Source of the DNA: Shewanella seohaensis
GTDB taxonomy: Bacteria > Pseudomonadota > Gammaproteobacteria > Enterobacterales > Shewanellaceae
Length of the DNA: 64,000 nt
Assembly (NCBI RefSeq): GCF_025449215.1
Contig: NZ_CP104900.1
Location: 3,658,001 to 3,722,000 of the forward strand
Direction: 5' to 3'
Position numbers and translations under genes: made by a program. Shown in pieces: positions 29,315-38,986 of the stretch (positions are counted from its first letter, which is position 1; every line of letters begins with the position of its first letter). Under the pieces are notes generated by a model that saw nothing but the letters and a program-made list of their open reading frames with translations, made no database searches and was not told the origin of the DNA.

Positions 29315-30145
29315 TTAGACACGTCTAAACCATTTATACAGACCGATTTTAATAAAATTAGGTGCTAACCTGACAAATGTACGAATAATTGAAACTTTAG
29401 AAAACTGCCAAAAGTTTAAAAAACCGCACTTATACATAGCTACGTAACTGGATAACTCACCCTTTAAAAATTTATAACCACGTCTAGTTATAAAATCCTC
29501 GCCAGTTCTCATCTTAAGTATAACTTGAGGTATATTCGCAAGCTTATTTCCACTTTGAATGACTTTAACCCAAAGCAGATGATCTTCCGGATAAAGTGAA
29601 GGATATCCACCAACAGATAGAATAATAGACTTGCGAAATATACAAGCCGGATGACTAATTGGAGAACGTAACCTTGCGAACTTCACAATTTCATCGTGAC
29701 AAATAGGCAATGCGCGATGAGAAACTTGTTCTGAAAGATTTATATCCCACTCTTCGATATAACCACTTGAGACAGATATATCAGCCCTTTCACTCATAAA
29801 ACCTACTTGCAATTTAAATCTATCAGGAGTCGAAATATCATCCGTATCCATACGAGCAACAAGGTCCCACTTACAATACTGCAAACCAAAATTTAATGCA
29901 GCAGCAAGCCCTACATTCTCATGCAATGGTACTATAGTAAGAACATTACCAAGTTTATTACTCCAGTATAGAATCTCTGTGTCAAGCTCAGGTGTTAAAG
30001 GGCCATCTTTAACTAGAACTATATCATCCGGCTTTAATTCTTGAAGATCGTAGATGCTTCTCATTGCCTGAGAAAAATTATTTGGTGATTCTTTATGATA
30101 AATTGACAAAAGAACAGAAAAATTCTCATTTTTTAATGTGATCAT
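29315..30145 (-). CDS. Glycosyltransferase family 2 (AmsE-like), last gene of the polysaccharide operon
   Basis: 276-residue GT-A glycosyltransferase. It has SVLLSIYHKESPNNFSQAM at the N-terminus, the nucleotide-binding VLVKDG, MDTDDIS (DxD-type motif, about residues 98-104) and SHPACIFRKSIILSVGGYP...EDHLLWVK, the usual acceptor-side block of amylovoran AmsE-type transferases. It adds one sugar to the lipid-linked repeat unit on the cytosolic face; donor and linkage cannot be read from sequence. Codon use is AT-rich like its neighbours. Confidence 0.88.
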   Translation of the reverse strand: MITLKNENFSVLLSIYHKESPNNFSQAMRSIYDLQELKPDDIVLVKDGPLTPELDTEILYWSNKLGNVLTIVPLHENVGLAAALNFGLQYCKWDLVARMDTDDISTPDRFKLQVGFMSERADISVSSGYIEEWDINLSEQVSHRALPICHDEIVKFARLRSPISHPACIFRKSIILSVGGYPSLYPEDHLLWVKVIQSGNKLANIPQVILKMRTGEDFITRRGYKFLKGELSSYVAMYKCGFLNFWQFSKVSIIRTFVRLAPNFIKIGLYKWFRRV

Positions 30146-30154
30146 CTAACACCT

Positions 30155-31057
30155 TCACTTACCTAACCATTGAATAAATTTAGAAACTCCTAAATCTAAA
30201 CTTGTATAATTAAAAGGCCCCACCTCATCATGTAATCTCGAGTTATTTAAGATATTTGATTTTATAGTACTTAAACTCGAAACATAACGCACGGAAACAT
30301 GCTCTACTTTTAAATTTCTCCTAACAACCTCTAAGATCTCTAATGTCGAAACAGGAAATCCAGAGCCTATGTTATAAATATTATGCTTAGGACTAGGAAG
30401 AGCTAAAAGCTTAGTGAACAAATCAACGAAATCATCTATATAAATATAATCCCTTACCTCGTATCCATCTCCCCAAACCTCAACAGACTGGCCAGAGCAA
30501 ATGCGACCTGTTACTACAGCGATTAATCCTTGTGTACCATTTAACATTTGATGTGGGCCATATGGATTTGACGGTCTAACTATTAAATATGGCTTACCTT
30601 TCAACTCTGATTCAAAAGATATGAACGACTCTAAAAGTATTTTACTCCTGCCATAATCACATAGCGCACTCAACTCTTCAGTTTCAGAATGTGGAAAATC
30701 ACTGCTTCGATAAACTCTTCCACCTGATGAAAAAAAGACAAACCTTTTTACTACATCAAAAACATTTGAAATAAATTTTTTATTTACATCTAATAAATCA
30801 TTAAAATTTAACGTCTTAGAATTAACTGAAAATGAATTTACCAAGTATATCGCTGTATGTATATCGAGTTCAGATAGTAATGCTCTATGCAGTTCAAAAT
30901 CAGTTAGCTCAGCAGAAATAAATGTGAAGTTATTATTCAAACATAACGGTTTTTTTCGTCCGAAAACAATAACTTCAAAACCTTTATTAATTAAAGATTC
31001 AATCAAATTAATGCCTATAAATGAAGAACCTCCAACAATCAGAATTCTCTTACTCAC
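30155..31057 (-). CDS. NAD-dependent epimerase/dehydratase (extended SDR)
   Basis: 300-residue sugar-nucleotide SDR. The Rossmann motif is IVGGSSFIGINLI (about residues 6-18). The catalytic region has SSGGRVY and YGRSK (the YxxxK pair), followed by RPSNPYGPHQ. It acts on a nucleotide sugar, as a 4-epimerase, reductase or dehydratase; which one cannot be told. The start codon is GTG at 31057 and overlaps the stop of the preceding GT4 gene by four bases (GTGA). Confidence 0.87.
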   Translation of the reverse strand: MSKRILIVGGSSFIGINLIESLINKGFEVIVFGRKKPLCLNNNFTFISAELTDFELHRALLSELDIHTAIYLVNSFSVNSKTLNFNDLLDVNKKFISNVFDVVKRFVFFSSGGRVYRSSDFPHSETEELSALCDYGRSKILLESFISFESELKGKPYLIVRPSNPYGPHQMLNGTQGLIAVVTGRICSGQSVEVWGDGYEVRDYIYIDDFVDLFTKLLALPSPKHNIYNIGSGFPVSTLEILEVVRRNLKVEHVSVRYVSSLSTIKSNILNNSRLHDEVGPFNYTSLDLGVSKFIQWLGK

Positions 31058-32138
31058 GTTGTCCTCTCATTTACACCCAAAAACATAGCTTCAGTTTGCT
31101 TTACAAGTGAAGGCCAGCTATGATTATCAGTAACAAATTGCCTTGCGGCGATAGACATATCTCTCAAATGTAACGGTTCGATATTAATGACATCTAGCAG
31201 TAATTCAGCTACATCGTTCGCATTTGTTTGGCATTCCCAACCAACATTATATTTGCCAATAATTTTTGACATATTAACACCTTGAGTAACAAGGCAAGGT
31301 AAACCACAATCAAGTGCTTCTAATACGGCCATAGGAAAGCCTTCATATCGTGATGTTAAGACAAAAACATCTTTACTATTTAGCATTTGAATTTTTTCAT
31401 CACCATAAATAGGCCCTTTGAAAGAGACACTAGCAAAATTCAGCTCTGAAATTCGCTTTTGGAGAAGAAGTTCTTCTTGGACATCACCCTTACCATAAAA
31501 AGTGAAGTCAATATCCACAATATCCTTAGAGTTTTTTAAAACAAAAAGAGCATCAAGTAATATATCAGTACCCTTGTGCGAAGAATCAATTCGAGCTAAG
31601 TAAACAAATTTATATGGCTTAGAACTTATGGATTTATCTTGATAGACAGTATCAATTTGGGTACTAGTAATACCATTACCCTCGAAGATTACTCTTTCAT
31701 TCCAACGAACTGAATTAGATGCTTCATCTTCATTAGTATAAATGACTGCTGCAGCATTCTTTATGAAGCCTTTAAAAAAAATTGAATTTGCAATTATTTT
31801 TTTTATCAGAGACTTTTTTGTGCTTGATAAATCAAACTTGAATGAGGCTTTACAAGATAAATCTTACCTAACGATAATATTTTTTTATATAAACCGATAT
31901 ACTTAAAAAAATACACGCCATGAAAAACAAAAATATCATAAGCGTTAAATAAAGAATCGGAAATATCTTCCTCACTAAATACTTTAAATTCCTTATTAGT
32001 ATAATTCCCATTTAAACAGAGCATTGAACAATCTAAAATGTCACTATACAAATTGACTTTTCCAATCATCTCAGGAATTAATTTCCCGATTCCATTTGAA
32101 GGCTCAATTTCATTACCAACTATATGTAAAATCTTCAT
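31054..32138 (-). pseudogene. Glycosyltransferase family 4 (one frameshift in this sequence)
   Basis: The first frame (32138-31806) gives a GT4 N-terminus, MKILHIVGNEIEPSNGIGK. After KPHSSLIYQAQKSL it stops. One more A in the six-base run at 31814-31819 (T on the plus strand) lets translation pass into SLIKKIIANSIFFKGF, FEGNGIT, KFVYLARIDSSHKGTDIL and the GT4 donor site VLTSRYEGFPMAVLEALDCGLPCLVT (E-x7-E type). The restored protein has 361 residues, normal for the family. The donor sugar is unknown. Confidence 0.87.
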
Positions 32139-33452
32139 TTAAAACCTTTTAATAACTATATGTTCCGACTTTTTTGTTCTAGAAAACAAGAAATCGAAAG
32201 TAAACTTTATAATAATATAAAAAAACATCAATATCAAAAAGCAAAGCCAAGATTTAAAAAATAGGAAATAGGAAAAATCATTATTAATTGGCAATGTTAA
32301 GATAGACACAATGTAAACAGAATGAGAAAAACCACCTGCAAACTTACTAAATACCGCTTTTAAAAAATAAAGCCCTAAGATATTAATTACAACCACAAAC
32401 GGCGCTATAAACAAGGACAAAAGGCCAAAAATACTCCAAGCGTGGGCTTGAATATAAGTGTTTGAATTAACCCAAGCATCACCTGCGGTGGGAAAAAATA
32501 TCGTAATAATTTCAGCCGCAGGATCAATTGCGGCAAACCCAAAAGACCCTGCGAGCGGCATACCATAAGTTATCCGTTCAAGATTTGGCTGTAATACATC
32601 GTATATCATATAGGCGCCCTCAGTTTGACCAATAAATAGACGAGCAGCAACAGCGGTCAAAACATCACCTAATGGAGTTTCATGCAAAAGCATAAATGCA
32701 GCAGATAAAACGGCTAAACTTAGTAATGGAGAAATAAGGACATAGAAATAGTTAATATTTTTTGAGTACTTTAGGTAAAGAACAAATAAGATAAAGAAAA
32801 CAAATACAAGCTTAGATTTTTGAAGATCGTATAATGAATAAAATATAACAAGAATAAGATTTAAATTAAAAATCAATGTATATTTTTTAGGTTCAATTTT
32901 CTTTGCTAAATAGGAATAGACCAATGAACATTGTGGAAAATATGCGAATATGTAACCAATAAATAGCCCACCAGCACCTACTTCACTTCTCAAAATTTTT
33001 GCTTTAATTAATGCAGCACCTTCGGAATCTCCTACCAAAGCCAAAAATAGAGGAATGTTCCCAATAGATATAATTTTAAAAGATACTACCAGAATTGAAG
33101 CAAGTAGTAAAAGTATTGAAACTTTATATGAAATTCGAACAGAAGTTAATCTCACATCAAGCTCGAAGAAAAAAGACAAAAATGAGATGAACAATAGAAT
33201 AAGGGATATTGAAATAAAGGTATATCTGAAGGTTATATCAAAGGTGCTATCTGCAAGTACATTTTGAACATTCATCACTATTGGAAAATCAAAAAAAGAG
33301 ACCAATATAGTCCCTGGAATAATCAATACATATAAAGATAAAAATAACAATGCACCAATAATCGATGGTTTTAAAGAGAATAATTTCAATCTCCAACTAG
33401 AAAATATAGTTGCGATTAAAAATAGAATAAAAACTAAAATATCGTTGATCAC
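32139..33452 (-). CDS. Wzy-type O-antigen/polysaccharide polymerase
   Basis: 437-residue integral membrane protein with about 10-12 hydrophobic helices and a larger periplasmic loop around residues 285-345 (RLFIGQTEGAYMIYDVLQP...GDAWVNSNTYIQA). No sequence motif is universal in Wzy. The call rests on topology, length and location beside wzx and glycosyltransferases. It would link repeat units on the periplasmic side with chain length set by Wzz. Very AT-rich coding sequence, as usual for wzy. Confidence 0.82.
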   Translation of the reverse strand: MINDILVFILFLIATIFSSWRLKLFSLKPSIIGALLFLSLYVLIIPGTILVSFFDFPIVMNVQNVLADSTFDITFRYTFISISLILLFISFLSFFFELDVRLTSVRISYKVSILLLLASILVVSFKIISIGNIPLFLALVGDSEGAALIKAKILRSEVGAGGLFIGYIFAYFPQCSLVYSYLAKKIEPKKYTLIFNLNLILVIFYSLYDLQKSKLVFVFFILFVLYLKYSKNINYFYVLISPLLSLAVLSAAFMLLHETPLGDVLTAVAARLFIGQTEGAYMIYDVLQPNLERITYGMPLAGSFGFAAIDPAAEIITIFFPTAGDAWVNSNTYIQAHAWSIFGLLSLFIAPFVVVINILGLYFLKAVFSKFAGGFSHSVYIVSILTLPINNDFSYFLFFKSWLCFLILMFFYIIIKFTFDFLFSRTKKSEHIVIKRF

Positions 33453-33469
33453 TATAATTTAACCAAGTG

Positions 33470-34387
33470 CTAGCGAAATAAATCGATGATTTTTTGTTGG
33501 ACTTTATAAGGCCGAATCAGAAAAAGTGAAAAATGAAAAAATCTGTATAAAATTGTATTTTTATTTCCAATATATTTTATCCAAAGCAACTTTTCATAAA
33601 ATACTACAGAATCATCCCACTTTTTAAATATCTTAAAAAATGATAATAATGGCCACAACTCATCCCTTTGAAATGAATACAACGACTGCAAATATTTAAG
33701 ATTACCTATTTTTATGGCTTGTTGGGAAAGCGAATCACCTTTGCGATAAAGAACAGTTGCTTTGTCCATATAGTCCATTCTATAGCCATTTGTTAAACAT
33801 CTAAACCATAGAGGATAATCATCTAACATTGGATATCTCAAATCAGCATATCCGACCTGAATAAGAACATCCCGCTTTACAAAACTAGTGGGTGCAAGGA
33901 GATAACATTCTTTCAACAAGATCTTAAGTTGCTCATTTGGCCCACCAAGAAATTTTGATTTATCGTGGCATATAGGAGTTTCACGGCCTTGCTCCGTAAA
34001 AGGAATCATATTCGAGAACAAAACATGAGTTAACTCATTCTTGCAAATATAATCCACATTCTCCACGATACAATCATCTAGCAGTATATCATCAGCGGCA
34101 ATGGTTTTTATCCAATCACCGCTAGCATTTCGCCATGCCGAATCACAATTAGCCGAAACGCCTTTGTTTGTATTACCCGATATACATTTTATGCCATAAA
34201 AGGAAAGTACATTTTCTTTAGCCCATGTCTCTGCAACTGATAATGTAGCATCAGCGGAGGCATCATCAGAAATGACCACTTCTATACACTTTTTATTATA
34301 TTTTTGTCTTAAAATACTATCCAATGTATCTAGAATCGTTTTTTCAGAATTATATGCAATTACAGCAATGGTCACTAAGGTATCCAA
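33470..34387 (-). CDS. Glycosyltransferase family 2
   Basis: 305-residue GT-A enzyme starting DTLVTIAVIAYNSEKTILDTLDSIL, with VVISDDASADAT (UDP-sugar binding, about residues 38-49), the DxD-like AADDIL and MLDDYPLWFRCLTNGYRMDYMD. The C-terminus is hydrophobic and basic and suggests membrane association. It transfers one sugar of the repeat unit; the specificity is unknown. Confidence 0.88.
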   Translation of the reverse strand: MDTLVTIAVIAYNSEKTILDTLDSILRQKYNKKCIEVVISDDASADATLSVAETWAKENVLSFYGIKCISGNTNKGVSANCDSAWRNASGDWIKTIAADDILLDDCIVENVDYICKNELTHVLFSNMIPFTEQGRETPICHDKSKFLGGPNEQLKILLKECYLLAPTSFVKRDVLIQVGYADLRYPMLDDYPLWFRCLTNGYRMDYMDKATVLYRKGDSLSQQAIKIGNLKYLQSLYSFQRDELWPLLSFFKIFKKWDDSVVFYEKLLWIKYIGNKNTILYRFFHFSLFLIRPYKVQQKIIDLFR

Positions 34388-34410
34388 TACTACATCCTAA
34401 TCGAAATTAA

Positions 34411-34950
34411 TCATTTAACTTTTGTAAGCTGTCCATTTTTATTAACATAGACACCAGATTCCATAATTGATTTATGGACAACAGCGTTCGCACCAATGAT
34501 GACTCTGTCAGAAATCTGCACACCTTTCAAGATGGTAACATTAGAACCTATCCAACAATTTTTTCCTATTGATACTGGTGCAGTTATGAACTTATTTTTA
34601 TAAACAAAGTAATCATCATCAACCAAGTGGTCATGATCGTAAATTTTAACACTCTCACCAAAAATAGTGTCATTCCCAATAGTTATTTTATCGAGACAAT
34701 TAATAGAACAATCATTATTAAAAAAACAATTCTCTCCAATGATTACTTCACCATTGCAAATAACAATGCTCAAATTTTTCCTAGATGAAATATTATTCAA
34801 AACTAACTTTGAATTTCCTTCAAGAAAAAGATTCAATCCAGATTCAATCTTTGGAAAACGAAAAGTCACAGCTGAGTTTGTCAATTTGCTTATAACAAAC
34901 AAATATGAATAATTAAATATAACAGAAAATAACTTAATGAACCGAAACAA
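34411..34950 (-). CDS. Hexapeptide-repeat acyltransferase (WcaF/colanic acid type)
   Basis: 179-residue left-handed beta-helix protein with repeats GEVIIGENCFF, ITIGNDTIFGESVKI, the DHDH segment containing a likely catalytic histidine, and VSIGKNCWIGSNVTILKGVQI...IIGANAVVHKSI. Probably O-acetylates a sugar of the polysaccharide using acetyl-CoA. Distinct from the 252-residue acyltransferase at 37366-38124. Confidence 0.85.
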   Translation of the reverse strand: MFRFIKLFSVIFNYSYLFVISKLTNSAVTFRFPKIESGLNLFLEGNSKLVLNNISSRKNLSIVICNGEVIIGENCFFNNDCSINCLDKITIGNDTIFGESVKIYDHDHLVDDDYFVYKNKFITAPVSIGKNCWIGSNVTILKGVQISDRVIIGANAVVHKSIMESGVYVNKNGQLTKVK

Positions 34951-34980
34951 TGCTACCTCTCTAAATACCTAAATCTTATA

Positions 34981-36231
34981 TTAAGACGCGATGACTCTTC
35001 TATTGAAAAATACAAAAAAGAAATAGAATAAATAGTTTATCGCGTAAGCCATAGTAACGCCTCTTAAGCCATAACTTGAAACTAATAGGTACGTAAGGAC
35101 TAAAAATGATATTGCAAAAAAAATTTCTGAAGCAATAAACAACTTAGTCGCACCACGAGAAATCATAGGATATGCATACAACCAAGCAACTATCTTTATA
35201 ACGTCGCCAACTAATTGTACGGCAAACAAATCACGAGCATGCCTAAATGCCTCTGTGAAAAGTATTGAAATTGCAATATCACGCAATAAGTAAACTATAA
35301 GAGCTGTTAAAGCAACGAGAGGTAAAATAACCTTAACGGTTTTGTTGATTTCGTTAATAACATTATCGACACCATGTAGTGATGATAATTTTGGTAAGTA
35401 ATATGTACTCAATGCAATTGTGATAACACTTAAATAAACTTCTGATATTTTCCATACGGCTTGCCATTGACCAGTTGCATCCCAACCCACTTGGCTAATT
35501 AATATATTCCGAATCAAAATCAGTGCGACTGGCAGCGTTAAAGCGCTAGTAATAGCCATTAACATGTAACCCGCAATAGCTTTGCGTGCTGCTCTATCAG
35601 TTGATCCCCACCAATAGCATAACTTAAACCATGGTTGTCTTAAGTTTGCGATTAACATTAACAGGCCAATTAATGCAGATTGAATCGCTGCAGCAAAAAG
35701 TGCACCTTTTATATTATAAAACGCTATCATAGCTAGCATTACACCACTGGATATCAGCACAGAAATCATGCCAAGACCAACGTAGCGTCGATATAGCTGT
35801 TGTCCATTAATAACAGAATTACATAAAGTACCAATCGCAGATAGAGGAAGCACAGAAACAGTTGCAATAACCACCCAAGCAAGTTGAGTATCTTGGAATA
35901 GCCATTGCGCTATCTGGTTCGATAATAGTAAGCCAATAGGAATAGCAATGGCTGAGATAATAACCACCCATTGCAAAGAAGCCCTCCACCAAGGAGCACA
36001 GGCTTCGAAACCTTGCTCCTGGTGCTCAGCAGTAAAACGAACAACTCCATTTCCTGCTGGAGCATTAATAACGCCGTTTAAACTGCTAACCATACTTTGC
36101 ACTTGACCAAGCATAGCCAAGCCCGTTGGTCCGGTGTAAATTGCCACTACTTTAGCAATAACAAAACCCATCGCCATTTTCAGTAGGGTCAGTAAACCTG
36201 TCAAAGCAGTGACTTTTAACAAACGTTTCAT
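34981..36231 (-). CDS. Wzx-type O-antigen flippase
   Basis: 416-residue polytopic membrane protein of the MOP/PST flippase family, WzxE-like at the N-terminus ([32 protein letters not shown]; family-typical residues G, K and GPTG). About 12 membrane helices. It would flip the undecaprenyl-linked repeat unit to the periplasm for Wzy. Its start overlaps the stop of the aminotransferase gene by four bases. Confidence 0.88.
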   Translation of the reverse strand: MKRLLKVTALTGLLTLLKMAMGFVIAKVVAIYTGPTGLAMLGQVQSMVSSLNGVINAPAGNGVVRFTAEHQEQGFEACAPWWRASLQWVVIISAIAIPIGLLLSNQIAQWLFQDTQLAWVVIATVSVLPLSAIGTLCNSVINGQQLYRRYVGLGMISVLISSGVMLAMIAFYNIKGALFAAAIQSALIGLLMLIANLRQPWFKLCYWWGSTDRAARKAIAGYMLMAITSALTLPVALILIRNILISQVGWDATGQWQAVWKISEVYLSVITIALSTYYLPKLSSLHGVDNVINEINKTVKVILPLVALTALIVYLLRDIAISILFTEAFRHARDLFAVQLVGDVIKIVAWLYAYPMISRGATKLFIASEIFFAISFLVLTYLLVSSYGLRGVTMAYAINYLFYFFFVFFNRRVIAS

Positions 36232-37331
36232 GCACTAAATCCGTTTATTGCTCCGATCACCTCTTCGATATCTTCATCACTCATTGTAGGGTCTAGCGGA
36301 ATTGACAACACTTGTTGATGGATCTGCTCAGTAATAGGCAATTGCAGTGAGTTGAGCTCACCATACGCCTGTTGCTTGTGTGGGGGAATTGGATAATGAA
36401 TCAATGTTTGTATGTTTTTACTCGCGAGATATTGCTGTAAAGCTTCCCTTTTTTCGCAGCGTAAAACAAATAAATGCCATACGTGAGCAAGTTCAGCAGT
36501 GACATGCGGAAGTGTAACCAGTGGATTTGTTATACCAGCGCGGTATGTTTGCGCTATTAACTGACGACGTTCAGTTTCGGCCTCTAAGTGACGCAATTTT
36601 ACGCGCAACATTGCAGCTTGTATTTCGTCTAGTCGACTATTGACACCTTGGTATAGGTTTTCATATTTTTTATGAGAGCCATAATTTCGAAGCGCCTTTA
36701 AAGTTTCGGCTAACTCCGGATCATTAGTTGTAATAGCACCAGCGTCACCTAGAGCGCCTAAGTTTTTCCCAGGGTAAAAACTAAAACCTGCAGCATCACC
36801 CCAGTTTCCGGCTCGCTTACCTTGTATTTCAGCGCCGTGAGACTGTGCGCAATCCTCCAAAACTAATAAATCATACTCTTCTGCGATAGCCATAATTTCT
36901 GGCATTGGTGAGAGTTGACCATATAAATGTACAGGTAAAATCAGTTTGGTTTTTTCAGTAATGGCTTCACGAACAGTTTGCGGATCCAGATTATATGTTT
37001 CAGAATTTGGCTCTACTAGCACAGGGACTAAATCATTTTCAGTAATAGCCAGAACTGAAGCGATATAAGTGTTAGCTTGGACAATAACTTCATCGCCAGC
37101 TTTAAGTTTACCTAACTCCTTCCAAGCTCTAATAGTCAAAATTAATGCATCTAATCCATTGGCAACACCAATAGCAAATTTAGTATTACAGTAAGCAGAA
37201 AACTCAAGTTCAAATTGAGCAAGTTCGTTGCCCATAATATACCAACCTGAGTCAATTACTTTCGCACAAGCATCCTTTAACTCAGTTTGATATTGTTTAT
37301 TAATTTCTTTTAGATCTAAAAAATTTATCAC
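36228..37331 (-). CDS. dTDP-3-oxo-6-deoxyhexose aminotransferase (FdtB/QdtB-like, DegT/DnrJ/EryC1/StrS family)
   Basis: 367-residue PLP-dependent sugar aminotransferase. It has [30 protein letters not shown], the PLP-contacting [10 protein letters not shown] and the Schiff-base lysine in [16 protein letters not shown] (near residue 188). The C-terminus has [14 protein letters not shown]. Together with the ketoisomerase gene at 38979-39383 and rmlA/rmlB it should make dTDP-3-amino-3,6-dideoxyhexose (Fuc3N or Qui3N). Amine donor glutamate is expected from the family. Confidence 0.88.
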   Translation of the reverse strand: MINFLDLKEINKQYQTELKDACAKVIDSGWYIMGNELAQFELEFSAYCNTKFAIGVANGLDALILTIRAWKELGKLKAGDEVIVQANTYIASVLAITENDLVPVLVEPNSETYNLDPQTVREAITEKTKLILPVHLYGQLSPMPEIMAIAEEYDLLVLEDCAQSHGAEIQGKRAGNWGDAAGFSFYPGKNLGALGDAGAITTNDPELAETLKALRNYGSHKKYENLYQGVNSRLDEIQAAMLRVKLRHLEAETERRQLIAQTYRAGITNPLVTLPHVTAELAHVWHLFVLRCEKREALQQYLASKNIQTLIHYPIPPHKQQAYGELNSLQLPITEQIHQQVLSIPLDPTMSDEDIEEVIGAINGFSA

Positions 37332-37365
37332 AATAATTCTCTTCTAGTGAATAAAAATACTTAGT

Positions 37366-38124
37366 TTAATTTTCTAAGTTGAATTCACTCAGCCACTTTT
37401 CAACTTCATGCTGAGGATAACCGCGATGGAAATGACTTCTCCATGGGTAAGCTTTACGACCACTACCATCTTTCAAATTAATCTTACTAATAGGACAGAT
37501 AGGCTTTGCAGGATTGCCAGCGACAACCCACCCCTCATCAACGTTTTTACCGACTATACTACCAGCACCAATTAATGTATCAGACGCAATTTTGACACCA
37601 GGTAGAATAACCGACATAGTAGCAATTACAGCAAAATCACTTACCTCACAACCGATAAGAACTTCACTTGGAGGATGTGGGTCATTAGTTAGTACAACAT
37701 ATGGGAAAATCCAAACATAATTACCAATTTTAGACTTATTACCAATATGTACATTGCTATGACATTTTACATAATCACCTATCTCACAATGTCCCTGTAT
37801 ATCACCAAGTGTTCCAATCTGAAAATGCACACCGGCGTTAGTTTTTTCTCTAACCGTTACTCTATGACCAGTAATTAGGTTATTACCAAAATTAGAGGAT
37901 GCATAAAACACACTATGACTTCTTATATGAGAGTTTTCACCTATAACTAACGGCGTATCATCACAAAACTTATTTTTTACACCAAGTTCGCAGAATGCCT
38001 CTATCGTAGAGTTATCTCCGATAACTACATTATCATGAATAATAGAATAAGGGCCAACTGCAACATTATTTCCAATAATTGCCTTGCTACTTACGATGGC
38101 GGACGGATGTATTTTAGAAGTCAT
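37366..38124 (-). CDS. Sugar N-acyltransferase with left-handed beta-helix (QdtC/FdtC-like)
   Basis: 252-residue hexapeptide acyltransferase. Repeats run from the N-terminus (HPSAIVSSKAIIGNNVAVG, VIGDNSTIEAFCELG, VIGENSHIRSH) to IASDTLIGAGSIVGKNVD and VVAGNPAKPI, then a C-terminal tail (about residues 210-252) that dTDP-amino-sugar acyltransferases of the QdtC type also have. It would acylate the 3-amino group. Because a 3-hydroxyacyl-CoA dehydrogenase is encoded just upstream, the acyl donor may be 3-hydroxybutyryl-CoA rather than acetyl-CoA; that part is inference. Confidence 0.82.
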   Translation of the reverse strand: MTSKIHPSAIVSSKAIIGNNVAVGPYSIIHDNVVIGDNSTIEAFCELGVKNKFCDDTPLVIGENSHIRSHSVFYASSNFGNNLITGHRVTVREKTNAGVHFQIGTLGDIQGHCEIGDYVKCHSNVHIGNKSKIGNYVWIFPYVVLTNDPHPPSEVLIGCEVSDFAVIATMSVILPGVKIASDTLIGAGSIVGKNVDEGWVVAGNPAKPICPISKINLKDGSGRKAYPWRSHFHRGYPQHEVEKWLSEFNLEN

Positions 38125-38143
38125 AATATATCTCCTTCATGTA

Positions 38144-38986
38144 TTAATAAGTATAAAAACCTTGACCAGACTTTCTACCTAATTTCTTAGCACTTACCAT
38201 TTTCTGTAAAAGATAAGAAGGACGATATTTCGAATCACATGTTGAAGAATATAAAGCATTCATAATGGATAAGCAGACATCATTACCTATTAAATCAGCA
38301 AGAGCTAAAGGTCCGAGGGGATGATGAGCACCAAGCTTCATTGCTGAATCAATTTCCTCGACTGTGGCAACTCTACTTTCTAAAATGCCTACAGCCTCAT
38401 TTATCATGGGTATTAAAAGCCTATTAACAATAAACCCAGGACTATCCTCGACCCTAACTGGAGATTTGCCTAAGTGGATACAGAAGTCCCAACAACGATT
38501 TACAGTATCTTCTGACGTGAGAATTGAGGGAATAACTTCAACCAGTTCCATATTTGCTACGGGATTGAAAAAATGTAAGCCAAGCAATTTTTCTGGATAG
38601 GAGTAAATTGCTGCCATGTCCGTAATTGAAAGGCTAGATGTATTTGTTGCCCAAATAGTATCCGAAGTTATATAGCTATCATACTTTTTGATTATAGATT
38701 TTTTGGAGTCTAAATTCTCTACAATTGCCTCAAAAACCAAGTCAAATTTAGAATTTAAATTTAATTCAGTAACAACGTTAAATCTCGACAAAACTTCATC
38801 TAAGTCAATCTCAACCTTGGTACGTCTAACAAGCTTTGTTAATGCTTTAATTATATTATCATGAGTTGTTTTAGCAGCATCAGGGGTGCGAACAACTTGT
38901 GTCACATTCAGTTTTTTGGATAATAGCAAAGTTGCCACACCTTGCCCCATGATACCTGAACCAATAATTAAAATATTATTAAACAT
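38144..38986 (-). CDS. 3-hydroxyacyl-CoA (3-hydroxybutyryl-CoA) dehydrogenase within the polysaccharide operon
   Basis: 280 residues, the length of stand-alone 3-hydroxybutyryl-CoA dehydrogenase. NAD site IIGSGIMGQGVA (about 7-18), catalytic-region ATNTSSLSI and LLGLHFFNPVANMELVEVI (His of HFFNP), then VEDSPGFIVNRLLIPMINEA and GAHHPLGPLALADLIGND. It interconverts acetoacetyl-CoA and (S)-3-hydroxybutyryl-CoA. No thiolase or other beta-oxidation gene is near. The gene overlaps the ketoisomerase gene by eight bases, so it belongs to the sugar pathway and probably supplies the acyl group for the amino sugar. Confidence 0.9.
   Translation of the reverse strand: MFNNILIIGSGIMGQGVATLLLSKKLNVTQVVRTPDAAKTTHDNIIKALTKLVRRTKVEIDLDEVLSRFNVVTELNLNSKFDLVFEAIVENLDSKKSIIKKYDSYITSDTIWATNTSSLSITDMAAIYSYPEKLLGLHFFNPVANMELVEVIPSILTSEDTVNRCWDFCIHLGKSPVRVEDSPGFIVNRLLIPMINEAVGILESRVATVEEIDSAMKLGAHHPLGPLALADLIGNDVCLSIMNALYSSTCDSKYRPSYLLQKMVSAKKLGRKSGQGFYTY

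Noticed and set aside
31054..31518. A short 154-residue glycosyltransferase as its own gene
   Set aside because: Open frame without start extends upstream to 31814, where it joins the N-terminal GT4 half after one base is added.
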